Below, one piece after another: positions 8,759-16,196 of a stretch of 64,000 nucleotides of DNA. The notes beneath the pieces were generated by a model, which saw only the letters and a list, made by a program, of their open reading frames with translations, was not told the DNA's origin and made no database searches. The first letter of the stretch is position 1, and each line of letters opens with the position of its first letter. Source of the stretch: UBA2287 sp964479665 (lineage in GTDB: Bacteria; Bacteroidota; Bacteroidia; Bacteroidales; Tenuifilaceae); the NCBI GenBank assembly GCA_964479665.1, contig CAYZNN010000008.1, forward strand, positions 37,673 through 101,672, in the 5' to 3' direction. A program made the translations under genes and the position numbers.

Positions 8759-10150
8759 ATGTTTAAAGGCCAAGTATACACCGAACGCAGACTGAAGCTT
8801 CGGAAGAAGATTCGCTCGGGAATTATAGTTGTTCATGGCAACACCGACTCGCCCATGAATTACCCTAAAAACACCTATCGTTTTAGGCAGGATAGCAATT
8901 TTCTCTACTATTTTGGTCTCGATTTGCCAAATATGGTGGGCGTTATCGATATTGAGGACGGAAAGGATTGCATATACGGAAACGACTTCGATTTGAACGA
9001 TATAATATGGATGGGCCCTCAACCCTCCGTGAACGAGCTGGCCCAAAAAGTGGGGGTACTTTGCACACATCCCCTAAAAGATCTCGCATCAATCATTCAA
9101 AGGGCAATAAAAAACGGACGAAGAATACATTTTCTCCCACAGTATCGCGCTCAAAATATTCTTTCATTCGAAAGGTTAATGGGAATTCACCCTTCGCTTA
9201 TTGCCAAATATGCATCAGAAGAATTGGTGAAGGCCGTTGTAAGCATGCGCTCAATAAAAGAGGAGTGTGAAATTGAGGAGCTCGACAAGGCCTGCGATAT
9301 TGGATATCAGATGCATGTAACTGCCATGAAAATGGCAAAACCGGGCGTAAACGAGCAAGAAATTGCAGGGGTTATTGAGGGTATATCCATTTCACTAGGG
9401 CGTATGCCTTCGTTTCCTGTTATTCTTTCGCAGAACGGCGAAACGCTGCATAACCACGATCACTCACAGGTTTTGCAATTGGGACGTATGCTGCTTACCG
9501 ACGCAGGAGCGGAATCGAACTCCTACTACTCGTCGGATTTTACCAGAACCTACCCGGTGGGAGGTGTGTTTTCGCAGCAGCAGCGCGAAATATATAACAT
9601 AGTTCTGAACGCCAACAACAAGGCAATAGCGCTATGCAAACCCGGCGTAACATACCAAAGCATTCACCTCGAAGCGGCCAAAGTAATTGCTGGAGGATTA
9701 ATGGACCTGGGCATAATGAAAGGAAACATTGAAGAGGCGGTAGCCAATGGCGCACATGCCATGTTTTTTCCCCACGGATTAGGCCATATGCTTGGGCTCG
9801 ATGTTCACGACATGGAAGATTTGGGAGAAAATTTCGTGGGCTACGACGATGAGGTATCCCGAATAGACCAGTTTGGAACCGCATATTTACGCCTTGGAAG
9901 GCGTTTGCAACAGGGCTTTGTTTTAACCGTTGAGCCAGGCATTTACTTCATTCCTCAACTTATTCAGCAGTGGAAAAGTGAAAAAATAAACAGCGCCTTT
10001 ATTAACTATGCTAAAGCAGAGGAGTATATAGGTTTTGGAGGAATTCGACTTGAAGACGATGTTTTAATTACCGAAAGCGGTAGCCGCTTACTGGGCTCTA
10101 AGCGAGTACCCATTACCATTGAAGAGGTCGAGAAAACCATAAGGGGATAG
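8759..10150 (+). CDS. Xaa-Pro aminopeptidase (M24 family, AMP_N domain)
   Basis: Removes N-terminal residues that precede proline, using a dinuclear metal centre. Of 463 residues, the first half carries the aminopeptidase P N-terminal domain (RQDSNFLYYFGL). The second half is the creatinase-fold catalytic domain with the expected ligands: Asp in LLTDAGAE, Asp in SSDFTRTYPVGG, His in PHGLGHMLGLDVHD, Glu in LTVEPGIY and Glu in GGIRLEDD. Translation is placed at the ATG at 8759; an upstream in-frame ATG at 8645 adds 38 residues with no resemblance to the family. No signal peptide is seen, so it is probably cytosolic. The gene ends in a strong shared terminator. Confidence 0.93.
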   Translation: MFKGQVYTERRLKLRKKIRSGIIVVHGNTDSPMNYPKNTYRFRQDSNFLYYFGLDLPNMVGVIDIEDGKDCIYGNDFDLNDIIWMGPQPSVNELAQKVGVLCTHPLKDLASIIQRAIKNGRRIHFLPQYRAQNILSFERLMGIHPSLIAKYASEELVKAVVSMRSIKEECEIEELDKACDIGYQMHVTAMKMAKPGVNEQEIAGVIEGISISLGRMPSFPVILSQNGETLHNHDHSQVLQLGRMLLTDAGAESNSYYSSDFTRTYPVGGVFSQQQREIYNIVLNANNKAIALCKPGVTYQSIHLEAAKVIAGGLMDLGIMKGNIEEAVANGAHAMFFPHGLGHMLGLDVHDMEDLGENFVGYDDEVSRIDQFGTAYLRLGRRLQQGFVLTVEPGIYFIPQLIQQWKSEKINSAFINYAKAEEYIGFGGIRLEDDVLITESGSRLLGSKRVPITIEEVEKTIRG

Positions 10151-10152
10151 AA

Positions 10153-10180
10153 TAGAAAAGGGGCCTAGGCCCCTTTTCTA
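10153..10180. terminator. Bidirectional intrinsic terminator
   Basis: A perfect 28-base palindrome, with each 14-base half containing AAAAGGGGCC, follows the peptidase stop by 2 bases and is followed by GTTTTTG. The same hairpin lies 27 bases beyond the end of the convergent coiled-coil gene, so it probably serves both. Confidence 0.85.
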
Positions 10181-10207
10181 GTTTTTGTTGTTTGGCTAAT
10201 TTGGCTC

Positions 10208-11098
10208 TTACTTCAGCATGAAGTCGCCAGCACCCACAAGGAAGCCATCTAAATAAACCGAAACTTCGTACTTTCCTTTCACCAATTCACCATTATTATC
10301 GTAAAAGATGCACAAATCGACATCCTGATTTTGGTAGTCAACCTCGCGACGAGCAGAAAAAACCACTTTTTCTCCCTCAAAATCGAACAAATCCGACGAC
10401 GATTTGGCAAGAATAAAGCCATCGGGACCTAAAATGCGGATATAGGCGAATCGATTCCCTGCTATTGCAATACTATTTTCGACCAGGGTAAAGCAAACCC
10501 TAATTTTTTCAACACGACTGGCGCGCGTAACGTCGTTGCCCCTACGGTTAAGAGGGGTTGTAACCACGTTGCGGGCACGAATTACCGATCCCTTGGCAAC
10601 GGTGGTGCTAAGTTCTTCTGTACGTTGTTCTAACCCCTCAATGGTTTTTTTACTGGTTATAACCTCCTGTTTTACCTTAATATTTTCGGCAATTAGCTTT
10701 TGGTTTAGCGTGTTGAGCGAGTCGATTTCAACAACCATGTGGCGCAGAATGGCCCTGAGGGTTCCCAGCTCCTTTTGGTATTCCTTAATTTCAGCGAAGC
10801 TTACTTGCCGAACGCGCTTTAATTCCCTATAAAGTTTTTCAGCTCTTTCCTGCTCTTCTTGCAATTTCAAATTAAGCGAAGCATTATCGGTTTCCAACTC
10901 GTTGTATTCCTGCATAACCTTTTTAAGGTTCTCGGCAATAGTGTCCTTTTCAGCGTTCAGTTGAATCTGAATTTTTTCTGAATTTTTTCGTTCAGAAAAG
11001 TACATCCAGCCAACTCCCACTAAAAAAAAGGCGAGCACAACTATAAGTGCGCTTAAAAAGGCAATGGCTTTACTCGAGCCGCTCATTTTGGTCTCCAT
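10208..11098 (-). CDS. Membrane-anchored coiled-coil protein, unknown function
   Basis: A 296-residue protein. A short cytosolic N-terminus precedes one transmembrane helix (about residues 12-32, IAFLSALIVVLAFFLVGV). About 130 residues of heptad-rich coiled coil follow, then a C-terminal beta-rich domain of about 100 residues (VCFTLVENSIAIAGNRFAYI to the end). This anchor/coil/beta-sandwich layout recurs in Bacteroidota proteins of unknown role. The frame is open up to 11173; I chose the ATG at 11098 because a perfect -7 box sits at 11124-11131 and the upstream 25 residues look random. It converges on the M24 peptidase. Confidence 0.75.
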   Translation of the reverse strand: METKMSGSSKAIAFLSALIVVLAFFLVGVGWMYFSERKNSEKIQIQLNAEKDTIAENLKKVMQEYNELETDNASLNLKLQEEQERAEKLYRELKRVRQVSFAEIKEYQKELGTLRAILRHMVVEIDSLNTLNQKLIAENIKVKQEVITSKKTIEGLEQRTEELSTTVAKGSVIRARNVVTTPLNRRGNDVTRASRVEKIRVCFTLVENSIAIAGNRFAYIRILGPDGFILAKSSSDLFDFEGEKVVFSARREVDYQNQDVDLCIFYDNNGELVKGKYEVSVYLDGFLVGAGDFMLK

Positions 11099-11123
11099 TA
11101 CAAAACATTTTGGTAATAAACGG

Positions 11124-11131
11124 CAAATATA
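11124..11131 (-). promoter_or_regulatory. -7 box for coiled-coil protein gene
   Basis: TATATTTG on the minus strand matches TAnnTTTG exactly and lies 25 bases before the ATG at 11098. No TTG -33 box is found at the usual spacing, so this is a partial match. Confidence 0.35.
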
Positions 11132-11244
11132 GAAAAAATTGCACGAGGCTCGACCTGACAAAAAAGCACCCACGAAGTTTTCAGGTTTATTTTTGTTGTC
11201 CGATAAAAGAAACAGGAATAATGTTCTTCAATTACTAACGCATA

Positions 11245-11391
11245 AGGTTGTCTCTTGGGTCCTTTGTGTTTCTCTGTGAAAAAATCAGAGGAACTCGTGT
11301 AATTTTTAAAATATTGTTAAACAGAGACTCACCGAGGAGCCACAGAAAGGCTCGGTGAAATATAGTTGTTTTTTGACTTCTGAGACAACCT
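11245..11391. repeat. MITE-like inverted-repeat element (possible)
   Basis: AGGTTGTCTC at 11245-11254 and its exact reverse complement at 11382-11391 bound a 147-base noncoding segment. Inside, CACCGAG (11330-11336) pairs with CTCGGTG (11351-11357), and CACAGAGA-like words recur. No reading frame spans it. Words of the CACAGAGA type also occur near 63530. It may be a small non-autonomous element or a folded repeat; no target duplication was identified. Confidence 0.35.
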
Positions 11392-11413
11392 CAAATGTTT
11401 TATTATAACAGAC

Positions 11414-11490
11414 TTTCCCGCCTGAACGCCTGCCTGCCGGCATAGGTAGGGAGGGCATTCAGCCCAGATTTTGATTGTTATATCGTACAG
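11414..11490. repeat. Dispersed intergenic hairpin repeat, copy A
   Basis: This copy shares TTCCCGCCTGAACG with copy C (54561-54615) and TGATTGTTATAT with copy B (32446-32507). Its centre is the degenerate palindrome CCTGCCTGCCGGCATAGGTA, related to the perfect hairpin at 63970-63989. Together with the MITE-like element it fills the 845-base gap before the secreted-protein island. I find no credible gene in that gap. Confidence 0.6.
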
Positions 11491-11943
11491 CCGCATATAC
11501 CGTATTATTATACGACCGAATTCGGGCACAAGATTATATAGAAAAAAACAGATAGCTCTGTATAACAGTAAAATACAGAGATTGGCACAAGGATTGATAA
11601 GAAGAAGCGAATTAATGCACCCCATTAGAAAACGGGCACTTATTAACATTTATTTTAATCATTTCGGAAGCAACGTTTATCAGGAAAAGTGGGGCAGTAA
11701 TGGAAATGTTGTTAACAAACTACAATAAGATAACGTAAGAAAGGGTGTTGTGAATAAAAAAATAATTAATATTGCAAACCCAAACCGAAGAGAACAAAGA
11801 AGTTACAGTTACGAACACAAACTATAGGGTTAAACAACCCGGGAACGGCAGGCCGCAGGGCGGCTTAAAGTTTCAAAAACCAACATAATTTCCTACAGAA
11901 TAAATTAATTAAACACAATTACTTACAACTAAATTTTTACACT

Positions 11944-12873
11944 ATGAAAAAATCGACTTTCATGAAAATGGCGCTCGCAGCAGTTGCTATGTTCGTTTTT
12001 GTTGGGCTGAATGCTCAGATCCTTACTAACTACCAAAACGTTAATGAGGATATTTATCAAACCGAAGGAAAAACCTTCCGTGTTTACGTTTATCCCGACA
12101 TGGTTTATAGCCCGTCGTACGATGCTGCAACAAATGCTAACCTAGGTGCTTCTGCTCGTTGGACATGGACTTACCCTGCGGGCCTTACAACAGGTGCCCC
12201 TGCTTCTGGAGTTACGCCCGGAGTTCCACAAAACTGGGTAGAATTCACTAATCCTCAGGTTGGTGGCCCTTTTTTACTAGAGGTAGTTGAATCAACTACC
12301 CTTGGTATTGGTTGTACCGATGCATCTGCTGAAACAAGAAACATTTACGTTATTGCTGCTCCAACGGCCACCATTACCTCAGCTGCCCTTACCCAATTCT
12401 GTGGAAATACTGCAGCACAAACAGTATCAATGAGTTTCACCGAGAATGTTCCTGCTGCCCTTGCCGCTTATGCTTTTGCTGTAACCGAAGTAGTAGAAAC
12501 TATTGACCCATCTGATGCTGTTATAGCTACGGTTTCAACAAACACAACTTTTGTTAACTTCCCAACCGCAGGCAAACTAAAGGCGCCTACGCTATTGGGT
12601 GCTACTTCTCCTTACACCTATTCTTTCAATACTTCAGCACTTAATCTTTCAGCAGGAAACCGCACTCGCTATACTTATACACTGGCTCGTACACCCCTTG
12701 TAACTGGAGGAGCAGCTGCTGGAGTTGTTTCGGCTATTAGCGAAAAATCTGATGTAATTGGAGGAACAATACTTGCACATGCTTTCACGGGAACTACAAC
12801 AGTTTCTTATATTGTAAATCCAAGTCCCGTTACCGGACCAATCTACCACATTCCCAACACCTTTGCTTACTAA
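11944..12873 (+). CDS. Secreted surface protein with TGPxYHIPNxF tail
   Basis: A 309-residue exported protein. A Sec signal peptide (residues 1 to about 25, ending VGLNAQ) is followed by beta-rich, Ala/Thr-rich sequence resembling Ig/PKD-like repeats, with two cysteine-containing strands (GIGCTD, TQFCGN). No known enzyme motif is seen. It ends TGPIYHIPNTFAY; the giant protein of the same cluster ends TGPQYHIPNSFGE. Both resemble the opening strand of type B sorting domains (IPxAFTPNGDG), as in the next gene, but stop just there. A leader of several hundred noncoding bases and its first position suggest an abundant structural product. It is probably a T9SS substrate or partner exposed on the cell surface; this is inference. 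Confidence 0.72.
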   Translation: MKKSTFMKMALAAVAMFVFVGLNAQILTNYQNVNEDIYQTEGKTFRVYVYPDMVYSPSYDAATNANLGASARWTWTYPAGLTTGAPASGVTPGVPQNWVEFTNPQVGGPFLLEVVESTTLGIGCTDASAETRNIYVIAAPTATITSAALTQFCGNTAAQTVSMSFTENVPAALAAYAFAVTEVVETIDPSDAVIATVSTNTTFVNFPTAGKLKAPTLLGATSPYTYSFNTSALNLSAGNRTRYTYTLARTPLVTGGAAAGVVSAISEKSDVIGGTILAHAFTGTTTVSYIVNPSPVTGPIYHIPNTFAY

Positions 12874-12897
12874 TAGTATAGTTTAGCATTTTAATCT

Positions 12898-12919
12898 AAG
12901 GGGGAGGCAACTTCCCCTT
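12898..12919 (+). terminator. Hairpin after small secreted protein (attenuator-like)
   Basis: AAGGGGGA (12898-12905) pairs with TTCCCCTT (12912-12919) around a six-base loop, but no T-run follows directly; a TCTTTTTT tract comes about 20 bases later. GGAGGCAAC at 12903-12911 can instead pair with GTTGCCTCC at 12974-12982. The region could therefore hold alternative structures that reduce read-through into the next gene. Confidence 0.4.
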
Positions 12920-13051
12920 GGGTTCTAGGTTACAAATCGTTCTTTTTTAATATTCGGGTTGCTTTTGTAGAGGGTTGCCTCCATCTGGGGGGTTATGGCC
13001 CTTGCCCCGTTCACAACCACAATTTTTATAAAATTTGAAAAAAGTTAGGCT

Positions 13052-14143
13052 TTGAAAAAATATATACCCATAATTCTGTTATTGCCTTTTTTTGTGCTAG
13101 CCAGCATTATGGCTAGATCACAAAATCCGTACGACCTCCCCATGGCCTGTCCTACCGATGGAGGCTACGAGGACTATGGCGTAGCAAGCGGACTTAACGG
13201 GTCAACCTTTTCATGGCAACTGCTTTTTCCCAACGGAACCCTTGTTCCAGAAAGTAAGTACATAGTTGATAACGATAAAGTAAGGGTATATTGGGACAAT
13301 ACCATGCCCGGGGGCATTTATACTTTCCAGGTTACCGAGTTAACGCCCTTTGGTTGCACGGGTTACTGGGAGGAGCACATAGTGCTCAACACCCCCACCA
13401 TTTTTATTCCTTTCGATGGGGTTCCCGAAACCGTAACCATATGCTTTGGACAACAAGGAGCCCTCGATCCTGGTGCCGGATTCCGTAGCTACCTATGGCA
13501 GGACGGAAGCACGGAGCAGGTTTTCTATACCGGCGAAGCCGGAACCTACCAGGTGCAACTTATTAACAGTGCATGGAGCTGTACCTACAACGAGATTGAA
13601 ACATTTGTTAATCCTCTGCCCATGGTTTGGCTGGGCAACGATACTGTACTATTCGGAACCCAAAGTATAACACTTCCCCGCCAGGTTAGCGACAATGTTA
13701 TGATTTACAACTGGAGCACAGGCGATGTAACGCCAACCCTTACGGTTGACGGAACACTTGGAACCCAAACAATAGGATTAACAGTTATCGATAATAACGG
13801 CTGTAGCAATACCGATGAAATAATTATTTCTGCAGCCGACTACTCGAACCTGCGTATACCAGCAGCATTTACGCCAAATGGCGATGGCGTAAACGACACT
13901 TGGCTTTTCCCAGCGCCCGATGGCATAAACCAGCACCTTTGGGTTTTCCTGAACGATGTTGATGTTAAGATTTACAGCCGATGGGGAAAAATGGTTTGGT
14001 CATCGCAAGGAATGTTTAAACCATGGGACGGAAAGGGCCTTAATGGCAAGGATCTTCCCATGGATTCGTACCACTACATTATTCGCATTAACGTTGACGA
14101 CAAAACGTTTACCTACAAAGGTAGCGTAACCATTGTAAGGTAA
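13052..14143 (+). CDS. T9SS type B sorting domain protein (CHU_C / gliding-motility-associated C-terminus)
   Basis: A 363-residue secreted protein. A signal peptide ends near MARSQ at about residue 24. Ig/PKD-like beta domains follow (STFSWQLLFPNG; YLWQDGSTEQVFYTGEAG). From about residue 270 the C-terminus is a type B sorting domain: RIPAAFTPNGDGVNDTWLFP, then VKIYSRWGKMVWSS and PWDGKGLNGKDLPMDSYHYI, closing in FTYKGSVTIVR. Such domains direct T9SS export and surface retention, and their genes commonly neighbour porP/sprF. Translation appears to start at TTG 13052, the only choice that keeps the signal peptide intact. The PorP/SprF gene follows after 22 bases, which suggests a functional pair. 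Confidence 0.9.
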   Translation: MKKYIPIILLLPFFVLASIMARSQNPYDLPMACPTDGGYEDYGVASGLNGSTFSWQLLFPNGTLVPESKYIVDNDKVRVYWDNTMPGGIYTFQVTELTPFGCTGYWEEHIVLNTPTIFIPFDGVPETVTICFGQQGALDPGAGFRSYLWQDGSTEQVFYTGEAGTYQVQLINSAWSCTYNEIETFVNPLPMVWLGNDTVLFGTQSITLPRQVSDNVMIYNWSTGDVTPTLTVDGTLGTQTIGLTVIDNNGCSNTDEIIISAADYSNLRIPAAFTPNGDGVNDTWLFPAPDGINQHLWVFLNDVDVKIYSRWGKMVWSSQGMFKPWDGKGLNGKDLPMDSYHYIIRINVDDKTFTYKGSVTIVR

Positions 14144-14165
14144 AAAAGCAGCGAGGATTTAACTC

Positions 14166-15146
14166 ATGAAAAGAGCAACCCTATTCATAATCATCACATT
14201 TCTGATTGCAAGAGCCTCCGCTCAGCAGCAACCGCTGTACAGTCAGTACATGATGAATCCCTACCTGCTCAATCCGGCTATTGCTGGCTATCAGGGGATA
14301 ACCGATTTCAACCTTACTGCGCGCGAGCAGTGGTTGGGTTACAGCGAGGGGCCAAGCACCTACGCATTAAGTGCGCAAACCCGTATACTTAAAACCAGCT
14401 TCAGAAACCGTAGCCGACTTATAAAAAATAGGGTACGTAGGCGCAAACCAAGCGGAAGAGTTGGAATGGGAGGATATGTTTTTAACGATTTAAACGGAAA
14501 AATACGCAGAACGGGCATACAGGGAACGTACTCTTACCACATATATTTAAGAGAAACCCAATTGAGTTTTGGTGTATCGCTTTCGGCCTTTCAATTTAAA
14601 GCCAATGTGAAGCAGGGCGATCTTTACGACCCCAATTACACAGACCCCTTAATAGGCTCCAATGCCGATTTTTCGCCCGATGCAAATTTTGGTTTTTTAG
14701 TGAGTGGCGATAACTACTATGCGGGCATTTCGGCAACCAGCTTATTCCAGAACTCAATACAGTTTGGCCTAGGTAACGAGGCAAGTGCCTACCGAATGCT
14801 TAGGCATTACTATCTTTTGGGAGGGTACAAGTTTCAGGAAAAAAGGGCCGATTGGGGCTTTGAACCATCAACCATGATGACCCTTACCGAAAGGGGATCC
14901 TTTAGCCTCGATTTGAATTTTAAAACCTACTATAAGAACGATTACTGGGCGGGCCTTTCATACCGAACAACGGGCACCATTATTACCATGTTTGGTATGA
15001 ACTACCAGCAGTTCTATTTTGGTTATGCGTTCGACTATGGTTTTGGCGATGTTTCAGCATTTAACCGAATGGGATCGCACGAACTTATGGTTGGTATGCG
15101 ACTGGGCGACAGCGCTCGAAGGTACAGGTGGTTAAACAGGTTCTAA
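14166..15146 (+). CDS. PorP/SprF family T9SS outer-membrane protein
   Basis: A 326-residue beta-barrel-type protein. After a signal peptide ending RASAQ comes the family hallmark QQPLYSQYMMNPYLLNPAIA, then alternating amphipathic strands to the C-terminus. PorP and SprF are outer-membrane partners of the type IX secretion/gliding apparatus; SprF is needed for surface display of the giant adhesin SprB, a type B substrate. The position between a type B protein and a giant surface protein matches that arrangement. It is probably cotranscribed with 13052-14143, with a hairpin after its stop. Confidence 0.93.
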   Translation: MKRATLFIIITFLIARASAQQQPLYSQYMMNPYLLNPAIAGYQGITDFNLTAREQWLGYSEGPSTYALSAQTRILKTSFRNRSRLIKNRVRRRKPSGRVGMGGYVFNDLNGKIRRTGIQGTYSYHIYLRETQLSFGVSLSAFQFKANVKQGDLYDPNYTDPLIGSNADFSPDANFGFLVSGDNYYAGISATSLFQNSIQFGLGNEASAYRMLRHYYLLGGYKFQEKRADWGFEPSTMMTLTERGSFSLDLNFKTYYKNDYWAGLSYRTTGTIITMFGMNYQQFYFGYAFDYGFGDVSAFNRMGSHELMVGMRLGDSARRYRWLNRF

Positions 15147-15186
15147 AAGCGACCGAGCTCAAGAATCGTTTTTTTTCTACAGTTTT

Positions 15187-15217
15187 CAAAGGCAAGGTCG
15201 GTTAGGTCTTGCCTTTG
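15187..15217 (+). terminator. Hairpin after PorP/SprF gene
   Basis: CAAAGGCAAG (15187-15196) pairs perfectly with CTTGCCTTTG (15208-15217) across an 11-base loop, about 40 bases after the PorP/SprF stop and 35 before the next start. A T8 run precedes rather than follows it, so termination may be partial. Confidence 0.5.
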
Positions 15218-15252
15218 GTGTTTAATATGGAGAATTATTTAAGAATTAACAT

Positions 15253-16179
15253 ATGAGAACGAGGGATAAGTATAGGAAGAAATGGCACATAACACTAGCT
15301 ATTGGCATGGCCATGTTGGCCGTTAGCCAATCTAGTGCCCAAGTGGGTCCTGCTGGTGTTGGAAATGCCAATGGGGAAAACGGACAGCCACGAATTTCTC
15401 TTTGGCTCGATGCCTCTTCGCTGGGTTTGGCCAATGGAGCCGATGTGTTGAACTGGACCGATTTATCGGGGAATGCCAATCATGCAACTCAGTCAACAAC
15501 AGCCAATATGCCCATTTTTTCTACTAATATTATTGGCAGCAATCCTGTTGTTCGTTTTCGGCCAACCGTTCCCAACCGAACCCAAACGTGGCTCAACTAT
15601 AACGGAGTGCATTTGGTTGGCTCGCCCTACAGTATTTTTGCTGTAGCAGCCCGAAGGTCGTTGGGTTTTAAAATGGTTCTTGGCGGAACGGCAACAACAA
15701 CAAACGAGAACCTTCACTGGGGTTGGCGCGATAATACCCAGTTTACCCAAGCACAGTATGGTAACGATATTAGCCGAACCCTCGATATAAACACTGCAAG
15801 CACATTTTCAATATTCAGCACTGTTCGCAATAATACTACTTCTCCGTGGGGTAGGGCCATATTTCAGAATGGTAATTTGCTGGGAGCAACCGAAAATAAT
15901 ATTACACTTCTGGTCAACAATCAGGGCGCTGCCATTGGGCGTTATACAACAAACTACTACGATGTTGATGTGGCTGAACTTATTCAGTATACTTCGGCAC
16001 TGAACGATGCCCAAAGGATTATTGTCGACAACTACCTGTCGGTAAAGTACGGAATTGCTCTAGCTTCTAACTCCCTATACACAAATAGCACGTATAATCG
16101 TAATGTTGTTGGAATAGGAACCACCGATGGAACTTACAAGCATACCGAAACAACCCATGCAGGGGGGGAATCCTTTTAA
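15253..16179 (+). CDS. Giant surface protein, N-terminal part before frameshift
   Basis: Encodes the first 308 residues of the giant protein. A signal peptide ending SQSSAQ is followed by a LamG/concanavalin-like opening typical of Bacteroidota surface proteins (RISLWLDASSLGLANG, WTDLSGNANHATQ, and IIVDNYLSVKYGIAL near the end). The frame stops at 16177-16179, shortly after a run of seven G at 16162-16168. The -1 frame continues without interruption as GGILLKESNASLNETNEFVFAG, which matches what normally follows. One extra G would join the two parts. Either the gene is switched off or phase-variable at this tract, the ribosome or polymerase slips, or a base is missing from the assembly. Confidence 0.8.
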   Translation: MRTRDKYRKKWHITLAIGMAMLAVSQSSAQVGPAGVGNANGENGQPRISLWLDASSLGLANGADVLNWTDLSGNANHATQSTTANMPIFSTNIIGSNPVVRFRPTVPNRTQTWLNYNGVHLVGSPYSIFAVAARRSLGFKMVLGGTATTTNENLHWGWRDNTQFTQAQYGNDISRTLDINTASTFSIFSTVRNNTTSPWGRAIFQNGNLLGATENNITLLVNNQGAAIGRYTTNYYDVDVAELIQYTSALNDAQRIIVDNYLSVKYGIALASNSLYTNSTYNRNVVGIGTTDGTYKHTETTHAGGESF

Positions 16180-16196
16180 AAGAGAGCAACGCATCG

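Noticed and set aside
11329..11728. Two short frames (106 and 85 codons) in the spacer before the surface island
   Set aside because: They run through palindromic repeats, lack any protein-like pattern and overlap each other on opposite strands.
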